The notes under the pieces were generated by a model. That model had not been told where the DNA came from, ran no database searches, and saw only the letters and a program-made list of their open reading frames with translations. Shown here piece after piece: positions 23,715 to 37,350 of a DNA stretch of 64,000 bases. This DNA is from Cerioporus squamosus (taxonomy: Eukaryota; Basidiomycota; Agaricomycetes; Polyporales; Polyporaceae). How positions within the stretch are numbered: the stretch's first letter is position 1; each line of letters starts with the position of its first letter. Made by a program: the position numbers and the translations under genes. The stretch lies in the NCBI GenBank assembly GCA_022592435.1, contig JABYQS010000054.1:62001-126000 (forward strand), read 5' to 3'.

Positions 23715-26700
23715 GCAGTTGCCGTGTATACTGACCGGTGAGAGCGCATACGCAGTTTGCATCGTAATAGTAGGAATGGAATGCATACGAGCATATTCTA
23801 GCATTCAGAGCAGCTTGGGAAGAAGCCGGGAGAGACAGAGACGGTGAAATTGGAGAGAGGTTTGACGCGCTGACGCTCATTGCGGCAGACTGCCGACGCC
23901 TCCTTCTTGGTGCACCTCCACCACTTCCACATACCCTCTGCAACGAACAGCCACTATCTCGCTAGATGGCTCACACAGCTCGGATAGCCATACCTTCAGA
24001 TCTCGCTGCCTATGAGCCTAGTATGAGGTGTAAGCGTTACATAAAGGGCCGACCACACTGCTCGCAGAAGTGACAGAACGCACCGGACGTAACGTAACCC
24101 GGTGCACGAAGCTGCCGTCTTTGACTTGCAGCACTTCTTCCGTGCACAGCCGGATGTCCGCATCGGAGGTGAGCCTGAGAGCACCTCCTCGTCTTCCACG
24201 CTGAAAGCGATATAATTACAGGAGGAAAGCGCGCAGCACGCAGGACTGCCGCGTTCCGGGGCTCCGGGGGGAAGAATATTCATCTGAGGACAACACGAGG
24301 CGATGGAGATCGCGGCTGAGATGAATTGTGGTTTGAACTGCAGCTTCGCATACAAAGGGTTTCGCGCGAAGGGCAGGCATGCCCCTCGCACTGGGACACA
24401 GCGGTGTGGCGTGTGGGTGGGAAGCTCCTGGTGCGTCTTCTTCTCTCGTTCTTCCTTTGTTCGGCGCGTGGCGAGCGCATGATTCCAGCGGGGTCTTTTA
24501 GTCTACTGCGGGCCTTGCACGGTAGATGGCTCAGATTGGGAAACGGTTCATCGGCGGCGGGAGAATTTGCGGTATGGTCCATGTGTCGGCGGTGTGTCAG
24601 GTGCGCTTGGGAGCGAGAAGTGGGCGGGTCTGTCCGCTAGTTCTGTGCCTACCCGAAATCGTCATCCGGGTATCCTAGCCTCACTCCTCGGTGTTGCTGA
24701 TAGTCTCTCCTGCCATACCAGGCAAAGTACGGCGATGGTGAGCTTTTCGCTCGAGACGTATCTTTGAAAGCGCGCAACGGCGTCCGAGCCACGCACAGAT
24801 CGTCGATGGATTGGCTGCTGTCCGTGCCATGAAAGGGTCGACTTCTTCTGACTCGCAACAGGCGAAATCATGCATATTCCCGGCGGGGCAGCATCTGAGC
24901 AGCATTGATCTATCACGAGGCAACCCCTCGGCCTCACGCGTCATCACTGCACAGTCCCGCGTACGACTTCGCTCGCGGTCCGAGGTCGGACGCAAATGTC
25001 GTTGTTTCCAGAAATCAAACCCTTCCAGCGAGCATCTCCATCCGTATCTCGCACACGGTCAAGAACGTTCCCAAGTATTGTCTCCCGCTGCTTGCCAATC
25101 TGATGACGACCTGATATCCCCACCGCCGTTGTTGTGTCGTTTCCGCAGACAGGGTGTCTTCCCTTGTTTCCTACCCGCTTGCAACTGGTCCACTGTGGGC
25201 TCATCGGTGGCTGAGACAAAGACAGTGAACAATTGGGCCGCGGTTGTTCTCACGACAAACGCACCACCCCGAAGCCACCAACGTGCTTGCCTTGAGGACA
25301 ACCGAGGATGGGGCAAGAGTAGCCTAGTTGGGGAATAGTGGATGCGTATGCAGTTAACCTTAGATCGCGGCCGAAGTGAGTGTTGGGGTTCGACACCCCC
25401 GTCATATTACAGAAAGGTGGCATGTCCATGAAGGCGTATGCGCAAGGAACATGACCGCCATGTCTTTTAAGAGAGCTCAGCCCGTCTAAATGGCAGCACA
25501 TGCTCTGCGAGCGACCACATGGACCACTGCTATTATCTTGCGACCCAAACACTATGCGAGAGATCTAGGAGCGAGGTCTAAGCGGATCATGGAGGCCCTC
25601 CGAGTCTCGCACTACGAGCGGGCCAGTCGGTGAAGAAGGACGCTACCTCCCGATGTCAAGCTCGATATTGTCTCCGGCGATCCCGGTCTGCAACCATGAA
25701 GACGGCGTGAAGGCGGCCGCCGCCCAGCTGCGGCAGACCGCGCCCGTCGGTCGATAGGTGAGAGTTCGACTTCAACTTCGTCAACACCACTCATACCACT
25801 TGGCCGACTTGTAGTTAGTCTCGGGCACATTCGAGGATGCCGAACATTAGATCCTATCACGCGCATCACCATCGTCGCGGCGCGCGGTGGGTGCATCTGC
25901 TGCGCGCGACAACGTATGGAGAGGATGGAATGAACTCCCCTGCATCTCTGTCGGAATCAGGCATCGAGCACCATCTCCAAAGTGCATTCCATGTCGACTT
26001 TGGCTCACGGTCCTACTGACTTACTGATCACACTCGCATTCTCACCGCTTAGCCCCCCACCAATTGCCGAAGGGGGAGGAGCGGTCGCTCGCGGAGTTGG
26101 CGCCAGTAATAGTGATGATGATGGACTAAGGTTATGGGCGTCCGCGCGCGAGAGCCCCAGAGACTCAAGATGCCCCAGACGAATTCGCCAACCAGCCACT
26201 GCACTGGCCGCTGGCGGTCAGTAGCCACGACTCGCTGGACCAGTCACGATCAGATCCTAAGCGCAGAGGTGGGGCAGGGACTCAGACTCACTGCATGGCA
26301 TCTGTTACAAAGTGATCAGCGGCAGCGAGGGTTACGACACACTGACACATCCACCACATCTGCCGTATGCCGTAGGATCAGCCGCTTGGATAGTCTACCG
26401 ACGGTCGAACCATAGAGTAGGGTGCCGCTCATGTTCAAGGCGGTGACCTTGTTACGAATCGAGGAACGCGAGACCGTGGGCAAGGATGACCCTGCCCTGG
26501 GGATATCACTCGAAGGCGCGGTATCGGTCGAGAGTGAGTGCGCAGGTACGAGTCAGGTAGGGGATGGGTTAGCGACGGGGAGGGGGTTGGAGGAGATCGT
26601 GCACCATGCGTCGAGCTTGAATAGCGTAATTACCGCTTCACTGGAGAGGCAGGGTTTCGCAAAGTCCGGACCTGCCAAATGTACTAGAAAGCGATCTCAT

Positions 26701-29042
26701 TGCAACGTGCGAGGGACACATGGTCAAATTTCGAGGGGCATAGTCGGATGGAATTGCAGGGCCTTTGAGCCTCGATATATCGTAGTCTCGAACGGCTATC
26801 TGCGAGATCGAAAAGATGTTATCCGCGCGCACGCTCAACGATGGCCAATGGGCCATTCCCCAGCGAGTATCGGAACAAGGTCGCGTCCCAATCGAGATTC
26901 GTCGATGCTATTGTAAGAATGCTTCCGCGATAGTACATATCTAAACGACAGACCGGAAGTTGAGGTCCAGGGTCTCTCATGAGCGACGCTGACCAAACCA
27001 CTGCGGGCTCGGAGAGACTAGGCCACTAGAACGCATTCCGAACGTTAGCGAAACGTCTTGGGCATAGCAACGGACAATAAGGCAGCTAGAAGATGGAACA
27101 CGCACCCGTGCTGTTCAAAGAGCCCACACGCACCTACGTCGGCGTTGCGAGACGTGCGCCGACCAGAGCGAAATGGAGCCAGGCGGGGGGTCGGAATCGA
27201 ATGACTGCGGGTGAGGTCGTGAGAAGAGGTACGCCACGGATCTGAAGCTCGGGGGTCGAGCAAATGAGCACCAGCACAGGCGGCGCGGTGATAGACTCGG
27301 GCGCTGCGGAGCGAAACACTGCACACAGGTTGGACATACCGAGTTGGCACTGCCTACCCAGCTACCGAGCATACAGAACACCGAGCATACAGAACAGTTG
27401 CGAAGGCCCGGATGTCATCGAAGCGGAGGTCGAATGCGAATATGGGCAGGTCCGCGGGCGGGTAGAGACCGCCATCGGTGTTCATGAGGAACGGAGAACC
27501 GTCTTCACCGCCCCGGGGATGATGAGCAGCGGCATTCTGTGACAGACACCGGTGAGCAAGAAGACATTCTGGGTTCTAGGAACCGTCAGAGGCGGTGAGC
27601 AGAATATGGAGCCCGAGCAGGCTATGTCGTAGAGTGTGCTCGCTGCAGGTTCGAGGCTAGCGGTGAGTAAGTATCAGTAAGGCCAGTTGTGAGGCGGGCC
27701 CGGCGGAGGGCGGTTGTACGGATTAGGCGCACCCCGGGTTCTGCCCGCAGAATTGCCCGATTGGGGAACTGTGATGGTGTGTGCCTCTGTGGGTCCGCAA
27801 ACAGAGCCGTGGGAGACCGGCCAAACAGCGCGATCACGCGTACGCGCGGTGCCGCATGTCGCTCATTCGCCTCCTCCTCCTCGGCCGTTATTGTATTTTC
27901 ACCCGAGAGGCACAAGCGTCCCGCAGAGTATGGCAAGGCGGGGCCGTCGACCCCCCGCGCTCTTCCTGGTTAGTCTGGAACCCGCTCAGAACAAAAGCCG
28001 CGTAGCGAATGACAACCAGATTCCAGGACCGCGAAAGGCCCGCCTGTGGTCGGTCGGTAGACACGTTCTGAGTGCGCGTTGGCATTCAATGTCGAAAGCC
28101 TGTGACGAAGCGGCACCGAGCCCGACCATGTCGACAGTTTTCTGAGGGTGGACAATCCTCCCGCTGCTCTCGCCGACACAACGGCCATTTTACGCCCTCG
28201 CCGTCGACGTGCAACGTAACACGCACTTCCTGACATCCTCCCCTCTCGGGGGACTTGATAACCATCTGTCATAATCACGCTGCGAAGAATCATCACAAGC
28301 GCCATGAGAGAAACGCGTGAGAGCGCCGATGACCCTTGATCTGGATCTCTCCCGCGTTGCTAACTTGCTCTCACGGTTCCTCGCAGCGCGACCTTGTTCT
28401 TCGGTGATTCCTCTGCCGTCCACCTCAGACTAGGGTGCGTTCTCGACCTCGCTTGCAGCATGACCCCAAGGATACCTCTTCTGTCGTTCTGATTTACGCG
28501 CTTCCGTAAATCCCTCTTCTCTCAGGTTCTCGCGGTCAAATCGGATGCAACTATCAGCGGCGGCGGAAAGCAAGCACAGATATGTTGAACTGCGACTGGA
28601 GCACACTGCCAGGCGTGTCTCGAATTCGCAAACAATTTCGTTGACTAGCTTGCCTGATCAAGAACAGGACATGTCGCCGGAAAAGCCAAGGTTCGTGATT
28701 GTGCTGCTGACCAGATCAGGACTCATCGATTGGGCTTCCGACATATCTACCAACAGCCTGTCTTGTTGCCTCAGGGCTCCAAGCGCTATTGTATTTTCCT
28801 GGCCTGCCCTTTCTGTTGCAGTCACCTCTGGCGCTCCAGCTGGCCGATCTCATCTTCCTAGTTGTCGGCCCGATGACATGCACTGCCGGTCCTGGAAAGA
28901 TCTGAAGAGATATTCAAAGCATGCACACCTCAAGGCTTTCGGCGCCTGCTGGGCGGTCGTGGACCTACAGAGAAGATGATTTAAACGCGTCCTAGTTTTC
29001 CAGTCCCCCTCATCCCGCCACAGTTCGCCCCCGCCGTCCAGC
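23715..29042. other. Gene-poor stretch of 5.3 kb, no supported gene
   Basis: Many short ORFs, none with a recognisable motif, no terminal repeats seen, no transposase or reverse transcriptase motif. A protein-like piece on the minus strand (about 25090-25300, with VRTTAAQLFTVFVSATDEP) breaks in all directions and could be a relic exon. GC-rich and AT-rich patches alternate. The far end (28500-29042) is the promoter side of the zinc-finger gene. Confidence 0.4.
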
Positions 29043-31309
29043 ATGGATGCCCTCGCTTCCCCCACCGACCACCTCTTCGATCAGCTGTCGCGTCTCAGCG
29101 ATGGCGACCACTCCGTCTTCATCCGCACCGATGCTCAAGCCTTCCTCGAGTACCATCGTGGTGGGAAGAGCAGCGTCTTTACGTCACATGTCGCCGCCCT
29201 GATGCCCAACGTGGTCATCAAGCTGCACACGCCTCTAGTCCCCTCTATAATCTCCTCCGTGTACGTCCGCGTCGCCACCTGCCCCGTCTACAGTCACTGA
29301 TCGTGTCTGCGGTATCCACAGTCAGCCACGACAGGGCCATCCAGTACAGCGCGACCCTCATACCCGTCTGTACGTCGCAGATGGACTCACCGACATCATC
29401 AGTCTCGTCAAGAACCATAAGGCCGCTACGCTCGTGCGCCCACACTTCTTCCTGCTTTATCGCCTTGGTACTGACTACTGATGACCCCAGCGCGAGGATG
29501 CTACGCTCGTCTCGTGGTCCAACAGCGGCCTGCACGAGGCACTCACCTCTTTGGTCACGGTATACAAGGAGCTGCATACCCTCATCGCCAAGTTCGATCC
29601 GGCGCGTGCCGTTGACCCCGTTCCCTTCTTCGGCGACAATCTACTGGACACCTCCATGGGCATGGACTGCTTCGATCAGTTCATCCACAACTACGAGCCG
29701 TCGACAACTGTGGGTGATAAGCCCCAGGACTTCTCGACCTTCCTTCCGGGAGCACGCAACACGTTACCTCCCCTGGGAACGCTGGAGAGCGTTAACTCTA
29801 TCGACAGCTTGTTCTCATCGGCGTTCCGCACATCCTACGTCACATCCCGTTCTACTTCTGGCAAGCAGTCTCCGATGCTTGGCGATTCGGTGAGTGTTAT
29901 CCCCGCTCGGTCACAGCATACACGTGTTGACGTGTTGCTTCGCAGCCTTCTGCCTACATGTCATCCAGCATCTCCCGCCTCCGGATCGACAACACGCCCT
30001 TTGGCCCGGCCTCGGAGTTGTCCCCGGCTGCCATGTCCTTCACCTTCTCCAGCCCGTCAGCATCCTCCAGCGGCGCATCCGATGGCATGCTGTCCACTCC
30101 GATGACGATTGCCCCATCCGTGCTTTCCTCCCCCAACTCCTGGGACTCTACTCCCTTCGCGGATAGCCCCTCTCTCCCTGTGATCCTCGAGACTCCTCTT
30201 GAGGAGAACTTCGATGAGGAATCCGCTTCACACTTCCTCAACGGCCCTGAGCTTCCTCAGTCTCAGCCCATGGTCAGTCCTGTGCTGCCGCCGTCTCCGC
30301 GTGATAGGCATTCTCCGATGTCCGTCGTCGATAGCCCCAAGCGGAAGCGTTCTTCACCTTCTCCGGCCAAGGAGACATCCGCGGCGCCCAAGTTTCCGTC
30401 TCAGACTCGTTCCACAGCTGCGGAAAAGTCCCGCTCGCACCGTTCTCCTCTTTTCACCAGCCCGAAGGCACCGAGGGCCAATGTTTACCGCCCACGAAAG
30501 CCTCTCCCAGCACCCAAAAAGGTCAAGGCTGCCCCAGCTCCTCCTCCTGCACCCAAGCGCGGTGTCTGCCCTCTCCCGGGACGCGTCGTGAAGTCATCCC
30601 GCCGCTCTACCCTCGCGAGCACCTCCTCCTCCACACCCTTCATCGCGCCCAAACCCGCAGTCACTACCCGCACTTTCCTCCATGTCTCGGACTCGCTCAA
30701 CTCTGACGACAGCGAGCACGAGCACACTCACAAGGACGTCGAGTCAGACAGCGACGACGAGAGCGATTACGAGGCGGACCGTTCCGAGGACGACGACGAG
30801 GACGACTTCCGCCCCTACAAGCGCACTCGCAGCACATCACGCCCCGCCATCTCCACCCTCGACGACTCTTCGCGCACGCGCCGGAAGGCCCGCAGCCAGA
30901 AGATCAACGCGGCCATGGGCTTGGGGTCGCGGAAGGGAGGCTCTTCGAGGCGGCGCAAGGGCAAGAAGGAGAAGGAGCCGCGGACGCTGTGCATCTACTT
31001 CGACGTCTGCGGGAAGGACTTTGGGCGGCATAGCGACATGCTGCGCCACGCGGAGTGCTCGTGCAAGGGCAATCCCAATCCCAAGAAGAAGCGTCACTCC
31101 ATCTGCCCGATATGCGACTTGTCGCGTCGCGGCACGATGCGGCCCTCCGGCACAGAGGCTCGGACAACTGCAGGCAACGGCTCAAGGCGAAGCTCGAACG
31201 TCTCGCGCGCGGTGAGACAGAGGAGCCTGAGGATATCATGGATGAAGATGAAGATCTGGAAGCCGAAGTGGCTGTAGAGGCTGCCGAGGTTGATGCTGGC
31301 GAGCAATAG
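29043..31309 (+). CDS. C2H2-like zinc-finger protein, second finger frameshifted
   Basis: ATG 29043 starts MDALASPTDHLFDQLSRLSD. The first ~130 residues form a folded domain with LVKNHKAATLVRPHFFLLYRL and LHEALTSLVTVYKELHTLIAKF; I do not recognise it. Introns lie near 29253-29321, 29370-29385, 29459-29493 and 29889-29943. Then comes a long Ser/Pro-rich disordered region with basic NLS-like patches (SPKRKRSS), an acidic stretch (DSDDESDYEADRSEDDDED) and RRRKGKKEKE. Finger 1: CIYFDVCGKDFGRHSDMLRHAEC. Finger 2: CPICDLSRR in one frame, then DAALRHRGSDNC in another (switch at 31121-31140). Without a correction the ORF ends at 31277 in unrelated sequence. With it, it ends at 31309 in an acidic tail (EEPEDIMDEDEDLEAEV). 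Likely a nuclear DNA-binding protein. Confidence 0.72.
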
Positions 31310-33273
31310 CTTGCTGTCTGGCTAGGGTCGTGTCACTGAGGCTCCTGCGCTCGTGTTCGCTCTGGTTCGGCTGCGTGCTCCCGCTGAGCTGGGTTGTCTC
31401 TGCTCTGGTTAAGTTTCTTTAGGTCCGTCTTAATATTGTTATTATCTTAGTCTGTGGTACGGGCCTGCTCCCCGCTGGACGCTCCTCTAACTTAACTCGG
31501 ATGTCTGAAGCATCTCGGTCTCTGTTCCTCTGCACATCCCTCCTATCATCGTTTATCACATACGCATACCCCAGCCCCGATCATCTGTTCCTGTACAAAG
31601 TCTTGTCGCATCTCCTGTACTTGTATCTGCCTTGATTCATTGGCTCTGCGGTCCGTGCTTCTCTCATTCTCCCGACCGCGTCGGACGATGGCGCCCACGA
31701 TGTGGTCGCCCTTGTTCATTCCGGAGCTCCTCCCAACACGAAGCTCGTCACGGGCGGCCGCAAGTGAGATGTGCGCTACTCATTTTGTCAATGCACGTCA
31801 ACTGTCGCTCCCAGGGACCCACAATTCTGAGAGTGCCGGATCCGTCGCTTCCGGTGTCATGATGCGCACCGCCCCCCTTCTTTGCCCCAGGACGGCCTTG
31901 TGCACATTCCGAGCGTCTTGTGCGTGTCCTTGAGGTGCGCTTGCATATGGCTCATGACATGACCGTGTGCCCGGAAATATCTAGTCTTCTCCTCATAGGC
32001 GCAATCGCCGTCGACGCGAGAAGATGTCCGATGATCGACTGGCGGGGTCTTGGAAAAAGGGCGCATGTCCGAAGACATACAATACACGCTCCCAGGCAGG
32101 ATGTACTTGGTTCAGACCCTCGGGACATCCGACACGGCTGCCGACTCAAGGAAGACGATGGTCCCGATATGTCGCAAGGCTTCGCGACATACGGTAAGTT
32201 TGCATCTCGAGATCGCATGATTCTGTCCACTGCGGATAATCAAAGAAACACGTCTGAGTCTGTAGGTTACGACAGCGTAGTAATACATTAAGGGGAACGA
32301 GACGCACCGTGCACAACCCGCTGCCCAATGACGCCAACGCCGTGTTCCTATGGCTTAGCGTGGAGAACAAAAGACCGTCGGAAGACTCGAGATGCGTTGA
32401 GAGAAGAAGCGGAGAATGAACAGCGTCACTGCCGCATTGTATCGTCCTGCCTATCAAGGTAATCTTCGGCTTCCGGGCGAGCGGCGGCGTGGGGGCACTG
32501 ATCCAGGTGGTGGTTTAGTGTTCTTTGAACCAACGTGCAGTGGGCCCGTGTCCATCTCTGTCCTGGTCGAGTCAGCTTCGTCGGAACGCGCGGATGCAGA
32601 CTGACCACGTACGGCTAGCATGAGCAGGCACCACCACTGTCTCAGTCTTCTCTGCTGGTGTAGAAATGATGCACGCGGGTGCAGATGCGCCTCAAGGCTG
32701 CTGGTCCACTTCATTATCTCACACATATCAGAGGACGTTGGGCTTGATCCTTCCGACGATATTGTATCCATGCGCTACGCCTCGGAGGTCAGGATGCATA
32801 GAGCGTCTGAGGATACTCATGTCTCCTAAGTGAGGTACCGCGCATTGTCCGCGAATCTGCCTTGCATCCAAATGACTGGTTCATTTCCGTGTGCTATCTC
32901 CGATGTTCTGAAAGTTCAGGTTAGACGCAAGAACCCCGAAACCATATGGTAGCACTGTAGCTGATGTCCGCACCGGTCATATTCCCTCAAGGCACAGCTG
33001 AAAGGGCAGAACAGTGATCGTAGAATTGAGCTCCTAAATTTCAAGTTGCTGTTCAATATTCGGAGGAGATTGACGGCGGTTCTGGCGGAGGAGGAGGAGG
33101 AGCACATAAAGGTCGTCGGTTGAAGCAACCTCCGAGCGCAGAGAGCGCCTCCCCGCACCCCAAATTCGGGCGAGATTCGGCGTCAATCCAGAGGAAAGCG
33201 GGGACAGACGCTAGCTTGGCCTCTCTTCGGCCGCCGACGTTCTCATCGCCATCCCTCTCGCCGTTCGCACCTC
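31310..33273. other. Intergenic, about 2 kb, no gene seen
   Basis: Starts with the 3' flank of the zinc-finger gene (T-rich 31395-31450) and ends with the promoter of the RRM gene. ORFs in between (for example 31920-32291, 32146-32457) lack motifs and conflict between frames. Confidence 0.4.
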
Positions 33274-34508
33274 ATGGCTACAACTCCTCTTGACCGCTCG
33301 CCGTCCACAGCAGCCTCAGCGCCCGCTACACCGAACATAGCCTCAGCGTCGGAGACCCTCGGCGAACACTTGTCGTACCCCGTACCAGCCGGGCTAGCAG
33401 CGCCAGTGGCGTCTTCGTCGACGGCGGCACAGTCGCGACCTCTCCTCAAGGATCGCTTATACGTTGGAAATTTACATCCGAGTGTAGATGAGTGCGTATA
33501 GTACGGCGGACTCCTCGTAGTGCCGGGTTTTGACGATGACGTTCTTTGACCAGATACACTCTCCTGCAAGTGTTCTCCAAGTTTGGGAAAATCAACAAGC
33601 TCGACTTCCTGTTCCACAAGGCCGGACCGCTGAAAGGGAAACCAAGAGGCTATGCATTCGTGGAGTATGGGTCCAAAGACGTACGTCCTTCCTCCAGAAT
33701 TCACAGACGCAATGCGCTGACCCCGGGGATTCTATTGCATGCATCGCATACACATACGACGGCATGGCGTATCTCATACCCATGTGCAGTTGAGCCCGGG
33801 GTCGGCGGGGGTTTGGTAAAGTCGAACTTACGCTCATGCCATCGCTATTTGCCACATCTTAGGATGCGGAGAAGGCCCTCACACATGCTCACGACAAGCT
33901 CTTACGTGGCCGGAAACTCGTCGTAACCTACGCGAACCAAGCCCCACTGGACTCAGCGTCAGGCGCATCAGGATTGGGGTCGAAGAACCGTAGGGCGATG
34001 AGCGAAGTTGGGAAGCCCACGACGCTCAGTCTGCTGAAGAGTGCAGGTACAGGACGGTCCAACAACGCGTAAGTCGCTAAACCGCTTCATGTGCGCCGTG
34101 CGACCTGTCTGTTAATCCATATTCCCATATTGCTACAGAACCGATGCCAAGATCGCGCGAATGGAGGCGAAGTTGAGACAACTCGAGGGCGCATCGACTA
34201 CGTCGGCGCTCGGAAGCCTGCCAGGGCACCCATCTCTTCCGCCGAAGCCTGTCGCAGCTGCAGCTGCGGCCGCTGCTACCTTCAGTCCACGACACACGCA
34301 CACACACGCAGCTTCTGGCGGTGCGAGGGAACGAAGTCGCGCTGCCCCTTTGCCGTCTTTGCCCATCATCCCATCTAATACTACTCATCCCCCGATCAAG
34401 GTGGAGAAAGGTCTTCCCCTGCTCTCCGCCGTCTCTGCTCCTGCTCCTGCTCGTCCATCTACCAAGAAGTCTGCTCTCTCCGGTATTCGAATAGTAAAGA
34501 AGAGTTGA
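33274..34508 (+). CDS. RRM protein, RBM18-like
   Basis: One RNA recognition motif. RNP2 is RLYVGNL and RNP1 is KPRGYAFVEY; between them LLQVFSKFGKINKLDFLFHKAG is the alpha1-beta2 part, and DAEKALTHAHDKLLRGRKLVVTYANQ completes the fold. The spacing, the FHKAG loop and the KLVV(T)YAN end match the RBM18 family of unknown RNA target. Four exons; introns near 33493-33555, 33679-33862 and 34069-34138. The N-terminus is Ala/Ser/Pro rich. A short helix (AKIARMEAKLRQLE) and a disordered tail with a run of eight Ala and an HTHTHTH patch follow, ending in SGIRIVKKS. Nuclear or cytoplasmic location cannot be decided. Confidence 0.87.
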
Positions 34509-34599
34509 CACGTCTGTTGTGAAGTATCCAGTCGCTATGGTATGACTGACATACATGCCAGCAATTGTTGCTGTATGCCACTTTGCCTACGCGCACTAC

Positions 34600-34692
34600 T
34601 CCCTGGTAGTATATCGGTTAGTACACGCGCCTGTCATCCATGAGATTTTGGTGGGGTCGCGCGAAAGCGGGGTTCGACTCCCCGCCAGGGAG
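34600..34692 (+). tRNA. tRNA-Asp(GTC) with 21-nt intron
   Basis: Cloverleaf can be folded by hand. Acceptor TCCCTGG (34600-34606) pairs with CCAGGGA (34685-34691), discriminator G 34692. D-stem GTAT/GTAC. Anticodon stem CGCGC/GCGCG with loop CTGTCA plus one base, anticodon GTC. The intron of about 21 nt follows base 37, the normal place. The variable loop is AAAG, the T-stem CGGGG/CCCCG with loop TTCGACT. Mature length 72 nt before CCA. The A-box and B-box regions are intact. Confidence 0.9.
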
Positions 34693-34711
34693 ATGTTGGG
34701 TTAGTGACGTC

Positions 34712-34716
34712 TTTTT
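34712..34716 (+). terminator. RNA polymerase III terminator of tRNA-Asp
   Basis: A run of five T residues on the coding strand, 20 bp after the discriminator base; a standard Pol III stop signal. Confidence 0.6.
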
Positions 34717-34957
34717 GAAACATCATTCAAGATGTCTATCTCCTGGAGGGTGCATGCATCCTTGTTGCAACCAGATGCTCACCGTCGGAGGCATGATACT
34801 TCAATAGTACAAGATTTCCTTGGGGTACTTGATTTGACTATGATATGTGATGCGACAAATATATACACTTGTGCGGGGCCGTTGAGAGTGAATCCACCCG
34901 ATGATACTGCCAAGTAAACCCATCATCCATAGAGTCAGCAGTCATGATACTCAGTTT

Positions 34958-37350
<2,393 letters not shown>

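Noticed and set aside
25340..25420. T-arm-like sequence (gggttcgacaccccc), possible tRNA
   Set aside because: No matching acceptor, D or anticodon stems around it.
26422..26916. ORF of 164 codons in the gene-poor block
   Set aside because: No motif, no conserved-looking blocks, competing ORFs on the other strand.
28545..28979. ORF of 144 codons before the zinc-finger gene
   Set aside because: No ATG at its 5' end, mixed composition, most likely promoter or 5' UTR.
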